A stretch of 64,000 bases of DNA, taken from assembly GCA_016720635.1 (NCBI GenBank), contig JADKKF010000026.1, positions 62,001 through 126,000 on the forward strand, given 5' to 3'. Shown piece by piece: positions 45,163-52,588 of this stretch. Source of the DNA: Saprospiraceae bacterium (GTDB lineage: Bacteria; Bacteroidota; Bacteroidia; Chitinophagales; Saprospiraceae). The notes below the pieces were generated by a model. That model ran no database searches. It was not told where the DNA came from and saw only the letters and a program-made list of their open reading frames with translations. A program made the translations under genes and the position numbers. Positions within the stretch are counted from its first letter, which is position 1. Every line of letters starts with the position of its first letter.

Positions 45163-46347
45163 ATGAAAAAAATCATACTTCTTGCACTGATCTATTATGT
45201 TCCAACCCTATCATACGGCCAAATGGTAAGCAAGACCATGTTGCGACTTCCTGACACAGGTGCGAGTACCAGCTATACCAATACATTTGGAGAAGACAAT
45301 GACTTTAATTTATTTACTCCATTTTATATAAACAATGGCAACGGGACCCTTACAGATGGAGTCACGGATTTGATGTGGCAGCAAAAAGATGGAGGCGAAA
45401 TGACAATTGAGAACGCAATGATATATTGTGATACGCTTTCTTTGGGAGGATATACAGACTGGCGACTTCCTAATGCCCACGAGTCATTTAGCATCCTAAA
45501 TATGCAAAATACCAATCCTGCACTGGATGCATCTATGTTTATAACAAATGGAGCCGAATATTGGTGGACTAGCAATAAACAAGCAAATGACACCAACAAA
45601 GTATGGGTAACAAATGCTGGTGGAGGAATCGGCAATCACCTTAAAACCGAAACTTTGAGTGCCGGTGGTACGAAAAAATTTCATGCTCGGGCTGTTCGAG
45701 ATAGAAATGCCCCCACATTAATTGCAAATCATTTTACAGACAATGGAAATGGGACCATTACTGACAACCTTACCAATTTAATTTGGCAAAAAATGCCGTT
45801 TGCAGATACCCTTACTTGGGAACAAGCATTGGTTTATGCAGATACAGTATCCCTCGGAGGAATGAATGATTGGCGCTTACCTAATATCAAAGAATTACAA
45901 TCAATCAGCGAGGAGAGGTTACTCAACCCGTCCCTAAATACCAATTATTTTGCAGTAAATAGCGCAAAAAAATATTGGTCTTCAACCTCGCTACCCAACC
46001 AACCTACCAAAGCTTGGTATTTGAATACACAGTTTGGAATTACAACCTATGAAATAAAAACGCGTAAGCTCAATCTAATCTTGGTTAAAGGAGATCAGAT
46101 AGGTACTAGGGTAAATGAAATAAGTAGATCGAATCCTCATGTAGTGTTTCCGAATCCTTTTAATTCGATGATCCAGATAAAAAATAAGAGTGGTACCGAG
46201 CAATTCGAGCTTACAAATATTGTTGGAAAAATCATTTATTATGGCAAAGATATCGATCAACAAAATTTTTCTAATATTCCAAATGGACTTTATTTCTTAA
46301 GAATCTTTGACAACGGAACCATCTTAGTAAAGCTAGTAAAAGGCTAA
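45163..46347 (+). CDS. Secreted protein with two DUF1566 (Lcl C-terminal) repeats and T9SS domain
   Basis: 394 residues. A signal peptide ends near SYGQ. Two copies of the DUF1566 domain follow, each with NGNGT(L/I)TD..T.L.WQ, a central A..YC/YADT.SLGG, (T/N)DWRLPN and a YWWTS or YWSSTS block. DUF1566 is related to C-type-lectin-like formylglycine-enzyme folds and is common on cell surfaces, binding partner unknown. A T9SS tail ends the protein (VFPNPFNSM..LYFLRIF). It begins immediately after the YHYH gene stop. Confidence 0.78.
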   Translation: MKKIILLALIYYVPTLSYGQMVSKTMLRLPDTGASTSYTNTFGEDNDFNLFTPFYINNGNGTLTDGVTDLMWQQKDGGEMTIENAMIYCDTLSLGGYTDWRLPNAHESFSILNMQNTNPALDASMFITNGAEYWWTSNKQANDTNKVWVTNAGGGIGNHLKTETLSAGGTKKFHARAVRDRNAPTLIANHFTDNGNGTITDNLTNLIWQKMPFADTLTWEQALVYADTVSLGGMNDWRLPNIKELQSISEERLLNPSLNTNYFAVNSAKKYWSSTSLPNQPTKAWYLNTQFGITTYEIKTRKLNLILVKGDQIGTRVNEISRSNPHVVFPNPFNSMIQIKNKSGTEQFELTNIVGKIIYYGKDIDQQNFSNIPNGLYFLRIFDNGTILVKLVKG

Positions 46348-46358
46348 TTATTTGCAAC

Positions 46359-46922
46359 ATGATATTTTTTGAAATTGCAAAACAATATTTGGAATTAGGT
46401 TTTACGCATGTCATTCCTTTGGGGTTTGATCATATCCTATTTATTGTTAGCATTTACTTACTAAATACTAATATTAAATCCGTCGTATTACAATGTTCAG
46501 TTTTTACCCTTGCACATAGTATATCTTTGGGACTAACGGCCTTGGAATGGATAATTCCAAATACGGATATTATTGAGCCATTGATTGCTTTATCTATTTT
46601 ATTTATGGCAGTTCAAATCATCACTCGAAACCATAATAATACATCGCAATACTTTATTATTTTTCTATTTGGAACTGTCCATGGTATGGGATTTGCCAGT
46701 GCCTTAAAAGAAATTGGGATTCCTCGAGAAAATTTTTTAAATGCATTATTCTCATTCAATGTAGGTGTCGAACTAGGGCAAATCATCGTGATAATGTTAG
46801 CTTATTTCACACTCGGTATATGGCTTAGGGGAAAAAATTGGTATAGAGAAAGAGTAGTTTTACCTCTTTCAAGTTTAATAGGGTGTATCGCATTATACTG
46901 GACCTTGGAGCGAATTCTTTAG
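46359..46922 (+). CDS. HupE/UreJ-type membrane protein
   Basis: 187 residues with about six transmembrane helices. The N-terminal HVIPLGFDHILF motif (His17, Asp24, His25) and the later TLAHSISLGLT and FGTVHGMGFA are the histidine-bearing signatures of the HupE/UreJ_2 family, whose better-known members are putative nickel or cobalt permeases. As last gene of the operon, 11 bases after the DUF1566 gene, it is the only integral inner-membrane protein there apart from the YHYH protein's segments. Metal transport is plausible but unproven. Confidence 0.8.
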   Translation: MIFFEIAKQYLELGFTHVIPLGFDHILFIVSIYLLNTNIKSVVLQCSVFTLAHSISLGLTALEWIIPNTDIIEPLIALSILFMAVQIITRNHNNTSQYFIIFLFGTVHGMGFASALKEIGIPRENFLNALFSFNVGVELGQIIVIMLAYFTLGIWLRGKNWYRERVVLPLSSLIGCIALYWTLERIL

Positions 46923-47320
46923 GTTCATTTAGCCGCAAGCAACATTCATTAATAGAACTCAAAAAGATTTGGTAGCAGAGCTATAATATACTAAATTATG
47001 GTAGAAAAAGGATTAAAAAAGAACTCCGATCCAAAGGCATTAGTTCTATGTGCTAGCTCTAATATCATGCGCTGTTTTCGTAGGTAATAAATCGCAGGGC
47101 AGTGGTAGGAATATTTTTTTTATTTGGTGCTAGTGCTGGTTGGTAAAATTCTGTAAAACCTTTTTCCCAATTCCATTTTACTTCCAATATAATATTATGA
47201 GTATTTTATGAATGCCAAAATTCTTTCTGGAGCTTAAAAATTAGCGAAATGTTTTTTATTGTTAGTTATCCTTACTATATTTGTGATGATAATATTTTAT
47301 AACTATTAAATTTAACAAAC
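46923..47320. other. 398-base intergenic region, possibly with a decayed small gene
   Basis: No intact gene is supported. Two short stretches look protein-like but lie in different frames: a 29-residue run from the ATG at about 46998 (VEKGLKKNSDPKALVLC) and a hydrophobic run near 47087-47142 (RRAVVGIFFLFGASAGW). They may be remnants of a small membrane protein gene broken by indels. No family could be named. Confidence 0.3.
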
Positions 47321-47553
47321 ATGAAAAGTCGGTTTTCTACCACGCTGGATGTCCTGTATGTATCAGTGCAGAGCATGATGTAATTGGTCTTTTAGGAGAA
47401 GACAAAGTTGAAGTTGTGCATTTTGGCAGCGACAGATCAAGAATAGACGAGGCTGAACGTGCTGGGGTAAAATCTGTACCTGCGTTGGTCACTCCTAATG
47501 GCAATGTACTACACATCAATTTTGGGGCATCGATGGCAGATGTTAAAGGTTAA
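47321..47553 (+). pseudogene. Thioredoxin-like protein with CPVC motif, start out of frame by one base
   Basis: From 47323 the frame reads EKSVFYHAGCPVCISAEHDVI and on to TAA at 47551-47553 (about 77 residues). It has a CxxC active site (CPVC) and the cis-Pro loop SVPALV, so it is a minimal thioredoxin fold. The natural ATG at 47321 is one base out of frame; one more A in ATGAAAAG would give MKKSVFYHAGC. This is either a base-calling error in the A run or a real lesion. It is followed by a strong hairpin and then DUF2024 and MarR genes. Confidence 0.65.
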
Positions 47554-47562
47554 AAAAAATAT

Positions 47563-47602
47563 TGCCTCATAAAGTTAGGTTAACTACCTTTATGAGGCAT
47601 TT
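47563..47602 (+). terminator. Terminator hairpin after the thioredoxin-like gene
   Basis: TGCCTCATAAAG (47563-47574) and CTTTATGAGGCA (47588-47599) form a perfect 12-base stem with a 13-base loop, 9 bases after the stop codon. The T-tract after it is short (TTTATT), so termination may be partial. Confidence 0.7.
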
Positions 47603-47702
47603 ATTGAATTAATCAACAAAAATGAAGATTTTTTTAAACTTTGTTTGGCAAATGTGTTTGAAAGAAGAGATAAAACAAACCAAGCAAAATAAAGAATATA
47701 AT

Positions 47703-47966
47703 ATGAATGTAGCAATCTGGGACACATATGTGACCAAAAAAGATGGTAGTATTATGCACTTTGATATAGTGGCGCCAAATAAAATCCAGGATCCAGAAGT
47801 TATATATAATTTTGGGAAGGAATACTTAAAAACCAAGAGTCAAGATGGCCAGTCGTTGTCATCAAAACAATGCAGATTTTGTCATATTGAAAAAATGAAA
47901 ATCGTCTGGGAAAAATCAATAAAAGACAAGGGATACTTTATTATTGAAATGGAAAATTGCAATTGA
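47703..47966 (+). CDS. DUF2024 family protein
   Basis: An 87-residue protein from the ATG at 47703: MNVAIWDTYVTKKDGSIMHFDI, then GKEYLKTK, CRFCHIE and KGYFIIEMENC, matching DUF2024 throughout. An upstream in-frame start at 47622 is rejected since it adds residues before the family's fixed N-terminus. The CxxCH motif could bind a metal or be redox-active; function unknown. Its TGA overlaps the ATG of the MarR gene (47964-47968, TGATG), so the two are coupled. Confidence 0.82.
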   Translation: MNVAIWDTYVTKKDGSIMHFDIVAPNKIQDPEVIYNFGKEYLKTKSQDGQSLSSKQCRFCHIEKMKIVWEKSIKDKGYFIIEMENCN

Positions 47967-48586
47967 TGAACAAATCAGTATTTGATTTAGACCACCAAAA
48001 TTCAAGCATTGAAAGTAAAATTGTGGCCTCGTTAGAGAGGGTTTCTGAAGCATTTAGGGTCCTGCTATGGAATGAAAGTAAACATTTTTCTTTGTCTCCC
48101 ATACAAGTGCAGGTTCTCATTTTTCTGTTGAACCATTCCAGCCAAAAAAGGAAAGTGAGTTATATAGCCGATGAGTTCAACATGACCAAAGCAACAATAA
48201 GTGATACTATAAAAACACTTCAGCAAAAATTATTGATCAGCAAGCAGCCTGAACAGAATGACACTCGAAGTTTTGTGATAAATCTGACCGATAAAGGTAA
48301 AATTCTAGCTTTGCAGACTTCTTTATTTGCTACTCAATTACAAGTACCAATAAATAAATTAAATAATCAAGATAAAGTCAATTTACTTTTGAGCTTGTTA
48401 GATATAATTCGCCATTTGAATCAAACAGGCATAATTACCATTCAACGAATGTGCTTTAGTTGTCAATTCTATGAATCAAATAAAAATGGTCAGGGGCATT
48501 ATTGCGAATTACTAAAAACCAAACTTTCTAATACGGAACTGAGGCTTGATTGCCCTGATCATATTCATCCTATAGCTAAAATCTGA
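47966..48586 (+). CDS. MarR-family regulator with C-terminal cysteine cluster
   Basis: 206 residues from the ATG at 47966. A winged helix-turn-helix occupies about residues 30-130 (YIADEFNMTKATISDTIKTL is the recognition region; NDTRSFVINLTDKGK the wing). A C-terminal extension carries four cysteines in the pattern MCFSCQFYE...HYCELL...DCPDH (C-x2-C...C...C). Such a set could hold zinc or an Fe-S cluster and sense redox or metal state. Coupled to DUF2024 and near a CxxC thioredoxin-like gene, it probably regulates this small cluster. Confidence 0.82.
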   Translation: MNKSVFDLDHQNSSIESKIVASLERVSEAFRVLLWNESKHFSLSPIQVQVLIFLLNHSSQKRKVSYIADEFNMTKATISDTIKTLQQKLLISKQPEQNDTRSFVINLTDKGKILALQTSLFATQLQVPINKLNNQDKVNLLLSLLDIIRHLNQTGIITIQRMCFSCQFYESNKNGQGHYCELLKTKLSNTELRLDCPDHIHPIAKI

Positions 48587-48606
48587 AAATACTTTTTATT
48601 AAACCT

Positions 48607-49554
48607 TTACTTCTTCTGCCCATCCTCTTTGATGATCTTTTCAACTTCGGTCACGGTTAATCCCGTGATATTGGCCAATAATTGCACACTCAAGCCATTA
48701 TTGAGGCCATTTAGGATGACTTCAATTTTACCTTTTTGTTCTCCCTCAAGGATTCCTTCTTGTTTACCTTTTTGCTCTCCTTCAAGTATTCCTTCTTGTT
48801 TTATTTGTGAGTATGTGGTCATGATATTGGATTTTACTGTTGGTGGTATTGTTTCTATGGCTTTTTTAAATTCTGGTTGTGGAATTTCTGATACATTTAT
48901 TATGTAAACGAACATTTGCTGGAGAAAGTTTCCTGGTTCAATTTCAGCAGGTAATAAGGTAAAGATTTTTATTAGTTCCTCTGTTAATTTTATAATATTG
49001 ATGCCCTTTTTCTGTGCCAAAACCGCTGCAGCCATCAATCTGTTGCGGATTTGGGAGATGTTTTCATCAGAAAGTGTACTTAGGGCTATAAATACGTGAT
49101 TGATCGCTGGTATGTACTGGTTTAGAGACCCTTCGACTCTTGGAAACAAGTTAAGTAGAACTGGCTTTTCCCATTTTTTCTTGCCTTGGTAATAAATCAA
49201 GGGTATGATGACTTTTAGCTCCTTTTTTTCGCTGATGCACTTGACCCAATGAGAAAAAATATAATGCCCAACTTGCACTAGGACATGCTTGTCGGGTGCT
49301 GATTTGTGCTCGAACAATAATACCAAATCAATGGGACTATCGTCCGTGGTTTTTACCTCGAAAACTATGTCTGAAAAATGTTCGTTTAAGTCCGCTTGTA
49401 TGTAGCTTTCTTGGATGGATTTTAGCGTAGCAAGATTTAGACTTTTTTGCAATTCTTCGGGCAAAAACTGCTCGAAAAAAGCCGCAGCCCTGTCCACATC
49501 TGAGAAGGAAGCTTTTACGAATTTGTCATGTAAATTATGAATATTGTTTTGCAT
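48607..49554 (-). CDS. Rpn/YhgA-like putative PD-(D/E)XK nuclease
   Basis: A 315-residue member of the recombination-promoting nuclease/transposase_31 group. It starts HDKFVKASFSDVDRAAAFFEQFLP. The nuclease core is DIVFEV...IDLVLLFEHKS, giving the D...ExK set. The tail has a twelve-residue repeat KQEGILEGEQKG, present twice and again in part, followed by GLSVQLLANITGLTVTEVEKII. E. coli Rpn proteins cut DNA and stimulate recombination. These genes are often mobile, but no terminal repeats or neighbouring transposition genes are seen here. Confidence 0.8.
   Translation of the reverse strand: MQNNIHNLHDKFVKASFSDVDRAAAFFEQFLPEELQKSLNLATLKSIQESYIQADLNEHFSDIVFEVKTTDDSPIDLVLLFEHKSAPDKHVLVQVGHYIFSHWVKCISEKKELKVIIPLIYYQGKKKWEKPVLLNLFPRVEGSLNQYIPAINHVFIALSTLSDENISQIRNRLMAAAVLAQKKGINIIKLTEELIKIFTLLPAEIEPGNFLQQMFVYIINVSEIPQPEFKKAIETIPPTVKSNIMTTYSQIKQEGILEGEQKGKQEGILEGEQKGKIEVILNGLNNGLSVQLLANITGLTVTEVEKIIKEDGQKK
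48727..48798 (-). repeat. In-frame 36-base tandem repeat in the Rpn-like gene
   Basis: Two units of 36 bases (48727-48762 and 48763-48798) differ at only a few positions and encode KQEGILEGEQKG twice. The linker between nuclease core and C-terminus is probably variable in copy number between strains. Confidence 0.85.
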
Positions 49555-49623
49555 TTAACAAATATAGCGATATTTTTGAAATATGCTGTATTCTTGTTAC
49601 TCATTCTAAGTTAAGCAATCATA

Positions 49624-49732
49624 GCATGCGTAAGGTGTCTGGAAGACAGCCGCAGGCAGGTGCAAAGCACCGAGCGAACAGCGAGTCTGGAAGCCACCGA
49701 CCCGACTGGAAGGAGGGATACGCCCAAAAACA
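49624..49732 (-). repeat. Dispersed intergenic repeat, copy E
   Basis: On the minus strand, begins TTTTTGGGCGTATCCCTCC directly after the rluD stop. It contains GTCGGGTCGG, GGCTTCCAGACTCGC and a hairpin TGTCT-TCC-AGACA (49636-49648), a different sequence in the place of the GTCTC/GAGAC hairpin of other copies. Confidence 0.7.
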
Positions 49733-49733
49733 A

Positions 49734-50792
49734 TCATTGATTATCCTCGAGCAAGGCTTTACGGCTTTGGGTATAATTCCTCCATTTTTCTAAAACATTG
49801 CTAAAATCCTCGGGCAAGGGGCTTTCAAAATACATTCGCTGTTCCGTTTTGGGATGTATAAAACCCAGAGACTTCGCGTGCAAAGACTGTCTAGGCATCA
49901 TCTCAAGGCAATTCTCCACGAACTGTCGATACTTGGAAAAAATGGTGCCTTTGAGGATTTGATTGCCTCCGTAACGAATGTCACCAAAGAGCGTGTGGCC
50001 GATATATTTCATATGGACCCTAATCTGGTGGGTGCGCCCCGTCTCCAACTTGCACTTGACCAAAGTCACGTAATACATGCGCTCTATCACTTCATAGTGT
50101 GTAACTGCGTGTTTGCCTTGATCTCCCTCTGGATACACAAAAAACTGCATTCTATCGCGTGGGTGGCGACCTATATGTCCTTCTATCCTACCCTTATCAT
50201 CTGGCAGATCTCCCCAGACCAAAGCCTGGTACTCGCGCTCTATCGTATGATCGTAAAATTGCTTGGCCAAGTGGGTCATGGCCTCTTCAGTCTTGGCGAC
50301 TATCATGATTCCCGTGGTGTCTTTGTCTATACGATGGACTAGTCCTGGATGGACGTCAGCGTCGAGGTCTCCGCCCCCTTGATGGTAAGCTAATGCGTTG
50401 AGCAAGGTGCCTTCAAAATTACCAAATCCTGGATGTACCACCATATTGGCGGGCTTGTTGATGATCAAAACTTCGTCATCTTCGTAGAGGATGTTCAAAG
50501 GAATATTCTCAGGTATAACGCGGCTATTGTCATAAGGGGAGGCCGGTAGGACTACTCTTATGTATTGATGGGGCTTGACTTTATGGTTGGATTTTACCAT
50601 TTTGCCATCTACTGTTATGGCGCCAATTTCAATGGACTTTTGGATTTTATTTCTAGAGATTTTTTGGATGCGATCCATCAAAAATTTGTCCAAGCGCACG
50701 GGGCTTTGCTTGGCGTCAGTAGTTATTTCTACAACTTCTATCAGGTCATCGGAAGGCTCTTGCCAAGACGTATCTTCGATTTGATCTTTCAT
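49734..50792 (-). CDS. rluD: Ribosomal large-subunit pseudouridine synthase, RluD family
   Basis: 352 residues. An S4-like RNA-binding domain (residues about 30-95, RLDKFLMDRIQ..SRNKIQKSI) precedes the catalytic domain with VHRIDKDTTGIMIVAK, the motif holding the catalytic Asp, and the later GRTHQIRVHM. It converts uridines of 23S rRNA (helix 69 for true RluD) to pseudouridine. Its start overlaps the tsaD stop by 4 bases. RluC or another paralogue cannot be excluded. Confidence 0.9.
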   Translation of the reverse strand: MKDQIEDTSWQEPSDDLIEVVEITTDAKQSPVRLDKFLMDRIQKISRNKIQKSIEIGAITVDGKMVKSNHKVKPHQYIRVVLPASPYDNSRVIPENIPLNILYEDDEVLIINKPANMVVHPGFGNFEGTLLNALAYHQGGGDLDADVHPGLVHRIDKDTTGIMIVAKTEEAMTHLAKQFYDHTIEREYQALVWGDLPDDKGRIEGHIGRHPRDRMQFFVYPEGDQGKHAVTHYEVIERMYYVTLVKCKLETGRTHQIRVHMKYIGHTLFGDIRYGGNQILKGTIFSKYRQFVENCLEMMPRQSLHAKSLGFIHPKTEQRMYFESPLPEDFSNVLEKWRNYTQSRKALLEDNQ

Positions 50793-51820
50793 ATAATGTT
50801 TGATTTAACCGACATGCGAACATCTGGTCGAACGTCAAATGCACAAAAATCTTCTTTTAAATATTTGAAATGGGCTGCCATAGCGATCATCCCCGCATTA
50901 TCGGTGCAGTAAGCCATCTTAGGGATATACACATTCCATCCCAATTGCTCACCTTTAGCTTGTAGGGCTGTTTTTAGTCCTGAATTGGCAGCGACACCTC
51001 CTGCGATGGCTATTTCTTTGATTTTATGAAGCTTAGCTGCTTTCGTCAATTTCTGTAAAAGAATCTCTACGATATTTTCTTGAACTGAACGACAGAGGTC
51101 GTTGAGATTCTTTTCGATGAATTTAGGATTTTCTTTTAATTTGTTTTTCAAAAAATACAAAACAGAGGTCTTAAATCCGCTGAAGCTATAATCCAATCCT
51201 TCTATATTGGGTTTGGCAAACTGAAAAATAGGCTCCCCCTTTTGTGCGAGTCGGTCCATAACTGGTCCCGCGGGATACGCGAGTCCTAGCATTTTTCCTA
51301 TTTTATCAAATGCCTCACCAGCCGCATCATCTATGGTTTTTCCTAGCACCGTCATGTCATCGACCGAATTAACCAACACGATCTGTGTGTGGCCACCGCT
51401 CACAGTAAGACATAGAAAAGGGAATTTGGGGCTCGGATTTTCAATAAAATGCGCTAAAATATGAGCTTCCATATGGTTCACTTGGATGATTGGTAGGGAT
51501 AATCCCAGAGCAAAAGCCTTACCAAAAGAAACTCCAACCAGTAGAGACCCCATTAGACCTGGACCTGTTGTAAAAGCTACTGCGCTGAGCGATTCTTTGG
51601 TGATACCTGCCTGATCCAATGCTTTTTGGACTACCGTTAGGATTTTGCCATCGTGGGCCCTAGAGGCAATCTCTGGCACGACTCCGCCATATTGTTGATG
51701 TTCCAGCTGGGATGAAACGACATTGGAGAGCAAAAGTCCGTTTTTGATGACAGCGGCGGCGGTATCGTCACAAGATGATTCAATGGCAAGGATAACGATA
51801 TCTCTGTTTGATTCAGTCAT
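50789..51820 (-). CDS. tsaD: tRNA N6-threonylcarbamoyladenosine synthase subunit TsaD
   Basis: 343 residues from the ATG at 51820, whose MTESNRDIVILAIESSCDDTAAAV is the typical start; an ATG at 51889 in the same frame would add 23 unrelated residues. The metal-binding HMEAH motif, SGGHTQIVLV, and ASK-fold GGVAANSGL are all present. TsaD moves the threonylcarbamoyl group onto A37 of ANN-decoding tRNAs. It is coupled to rluD by a 4-base overlap. Confidence 0.95.
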   Translation of the reverse strand: MTESNRDIVILAIESSCDDTAAAVIKNGLLLSNVVSSQLEHQQYGGVVPEIASRAHDGKILTVVQKALDQAGITKESLSAVAFTTGPGLMGSLLVGVSFGKAFALGLSLPIIQVNHMEAHILAHFIENPSPKFPFLCLTVSGGHTQIVLVNSVDDMTVLGKTIDDAAGEAFDKIGKMLGLAYPAGPVMDRLAQKGEPIFQFAKPNIEGLDYSFSGFKTSVLYFLKNKLKENPKFIEKNLNDLCRSVQENIVEILLQKLTKAAKLHKIKEIAIAGGVAANSGLKTALQAKGEQLGWNVYIPKMAYCTDNAGMIAMAAHFKYLKEDFCAFDVRPDVRMSVKSNII

Positions 51821-51855
51821 CACACAAATTTGTGTTTCTATGATATTTTGGAGGA

Positions 51856-52104
51856 TTATTTGGTTTCGTATCGCCACTCGTACACCCATTTAGCTTGGAT
51901 TTGCTCTAAGTGGGCTTCGGTACAGTCTTCTCTTTTTGCTACAAAGTTTGGAATCTCAAGCACCCATTCGATCAGTTCTGTAAACCTTATTCTATAGATT
52001 TTACTCTCAGTGAATTCAGTTCCGAATCGCTCGAAAAGCTTGATCGCTATATCCTCATGGTCCGCCCACTTTATAGGTGTATCTTCTATATCTTTAAATG
52101 CCAT
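51856..52104 (-). CDS. iscX: Fe-S assembly protein IscX-like
   Basis: 82 residues. IKWADHEDIAIKLFERFG, then FTELIEWVLEIPNF and LEQIQAKWVYEW follow the IscX pattern throughout. IscX is a small acidic partner of the cysteine desulfurase IscS that tunes Fe-S cluster building. Here it lies 45 bases after a 2Fe-2S ferredoxin gene, as in the isc operon of proteobacteria, but the rest of isc is absent from the window. Confidence 0.85.
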   Translation of the reverse strand: MAFKDIEDTPIKWADHEDIAIKLFERFGTEFTESKIYRIRFTELIEWVLEIPNFVAKREDCTEAHLEQIQAKWVYEWRYETK

Positions 52105-52149
52105 ATTTTGTCTGGTTAAGTGTTAAACAATCTTTAGGAAGAATTTTTT

Positions 52150-52491
52150 TTAATGCTCGTGACCAATGATTCTTTTTTGGTCAGGTATCAATACCTCGAT
52201 TACCGCATTTTCATCCAAAATAATACATTGACAAGCCAATCTGCTGTCCAGCTTTGGATTGATCGCACGGTCGATGAAATCCTCTTCTTTGTCAGAAATT
52301 TCTTCCAAATAATTGTCTCCAGATTTGATATACACGTGACATGTACTACAAGCACAGACACCTCCACAGTTGTGATTTAGATGTATATCGTGTTCTTCCG
52401 TCAACTCTAATATTGAAATATTCGAGGAGGCATTTTCTATTGTTTTCGGGGCTATCGCATCATCCTCAAAACTAAATTTTACTGTCGCCAT
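52150..52491 (-). CDS. fdx: 2Fe-2S ferredoxin, adrenodoxin/ISC type
   Basis: 113 residues. The cluster cysteines are in CGGVCACSTC, with the fourth in LACQC, as in the adrenodoxin-type ferredoxin of the isc operon (C-x5-C-x2-C...C). HVYIKSGDNYL and an acidic stretch follow. It supplies electrons in Fe-S biogenesis. It is paired with iscX downstream. A TACCTTTG box lies 28 bases before its start. Confidence 0.9.
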   Translation of the reverse strand: MATVKFSFEDDAIAPKTIENASSNISILELTEEHDIHLNHNCGGVCACSTCHVYIKSGDNYLEEISDKEEDFIDRAINPKLDSRLACQCIILDENAVIEVLIPDQKRIIGHEH

Positions 52492-52518
52492 TAAATTATC
52501 TTAATTTTTATTACCTTG

Positions 52519-52526
52519 CAAAGGTA
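52519..52526 (-). promoter_or_regulatory. Putative -7 promoter box of fdx-iscX
   Basis: Minus-strand TACCTTTG, a TAnnTTTG match, 28 bases before the fdx ATG. A weak TTG lies 19-20 bases further upstream. Confidence 0.45.
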
Positions 52527-52588
52527 TGGTCTTGTCTGTACAAGCCAACCATTTTGAGTATAATATTAACGTTACAACCCAAATAAAG

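Noticed and set aside
47622..47702. Longer N-terminus for the DUF2024 protein
   Set aside because: The family starts exactly at MNVAIWDTYV (47703); the extra 27 residues are lysine-rich and overlap the region after the hairpin.
48727..48798. Possible CRISPR-like repeat
   Set aside because: The two 36-base units are directly adjacent without spacers and lie in frame inside a protein gene.
48607..49554. Insertion sequence built around the Rpn-like gene
   Set aside because: No terminal inverted repeats or target duplications were seen; the gene is treated as a stand-alone nuclease.
51821..51889. Longer N-terminus for TsaD
   Set aside because: TsaD proteins begin within a few residues of ILAIESSCDDT; the extra 23 residues do not match and the frame would overlap iscX.
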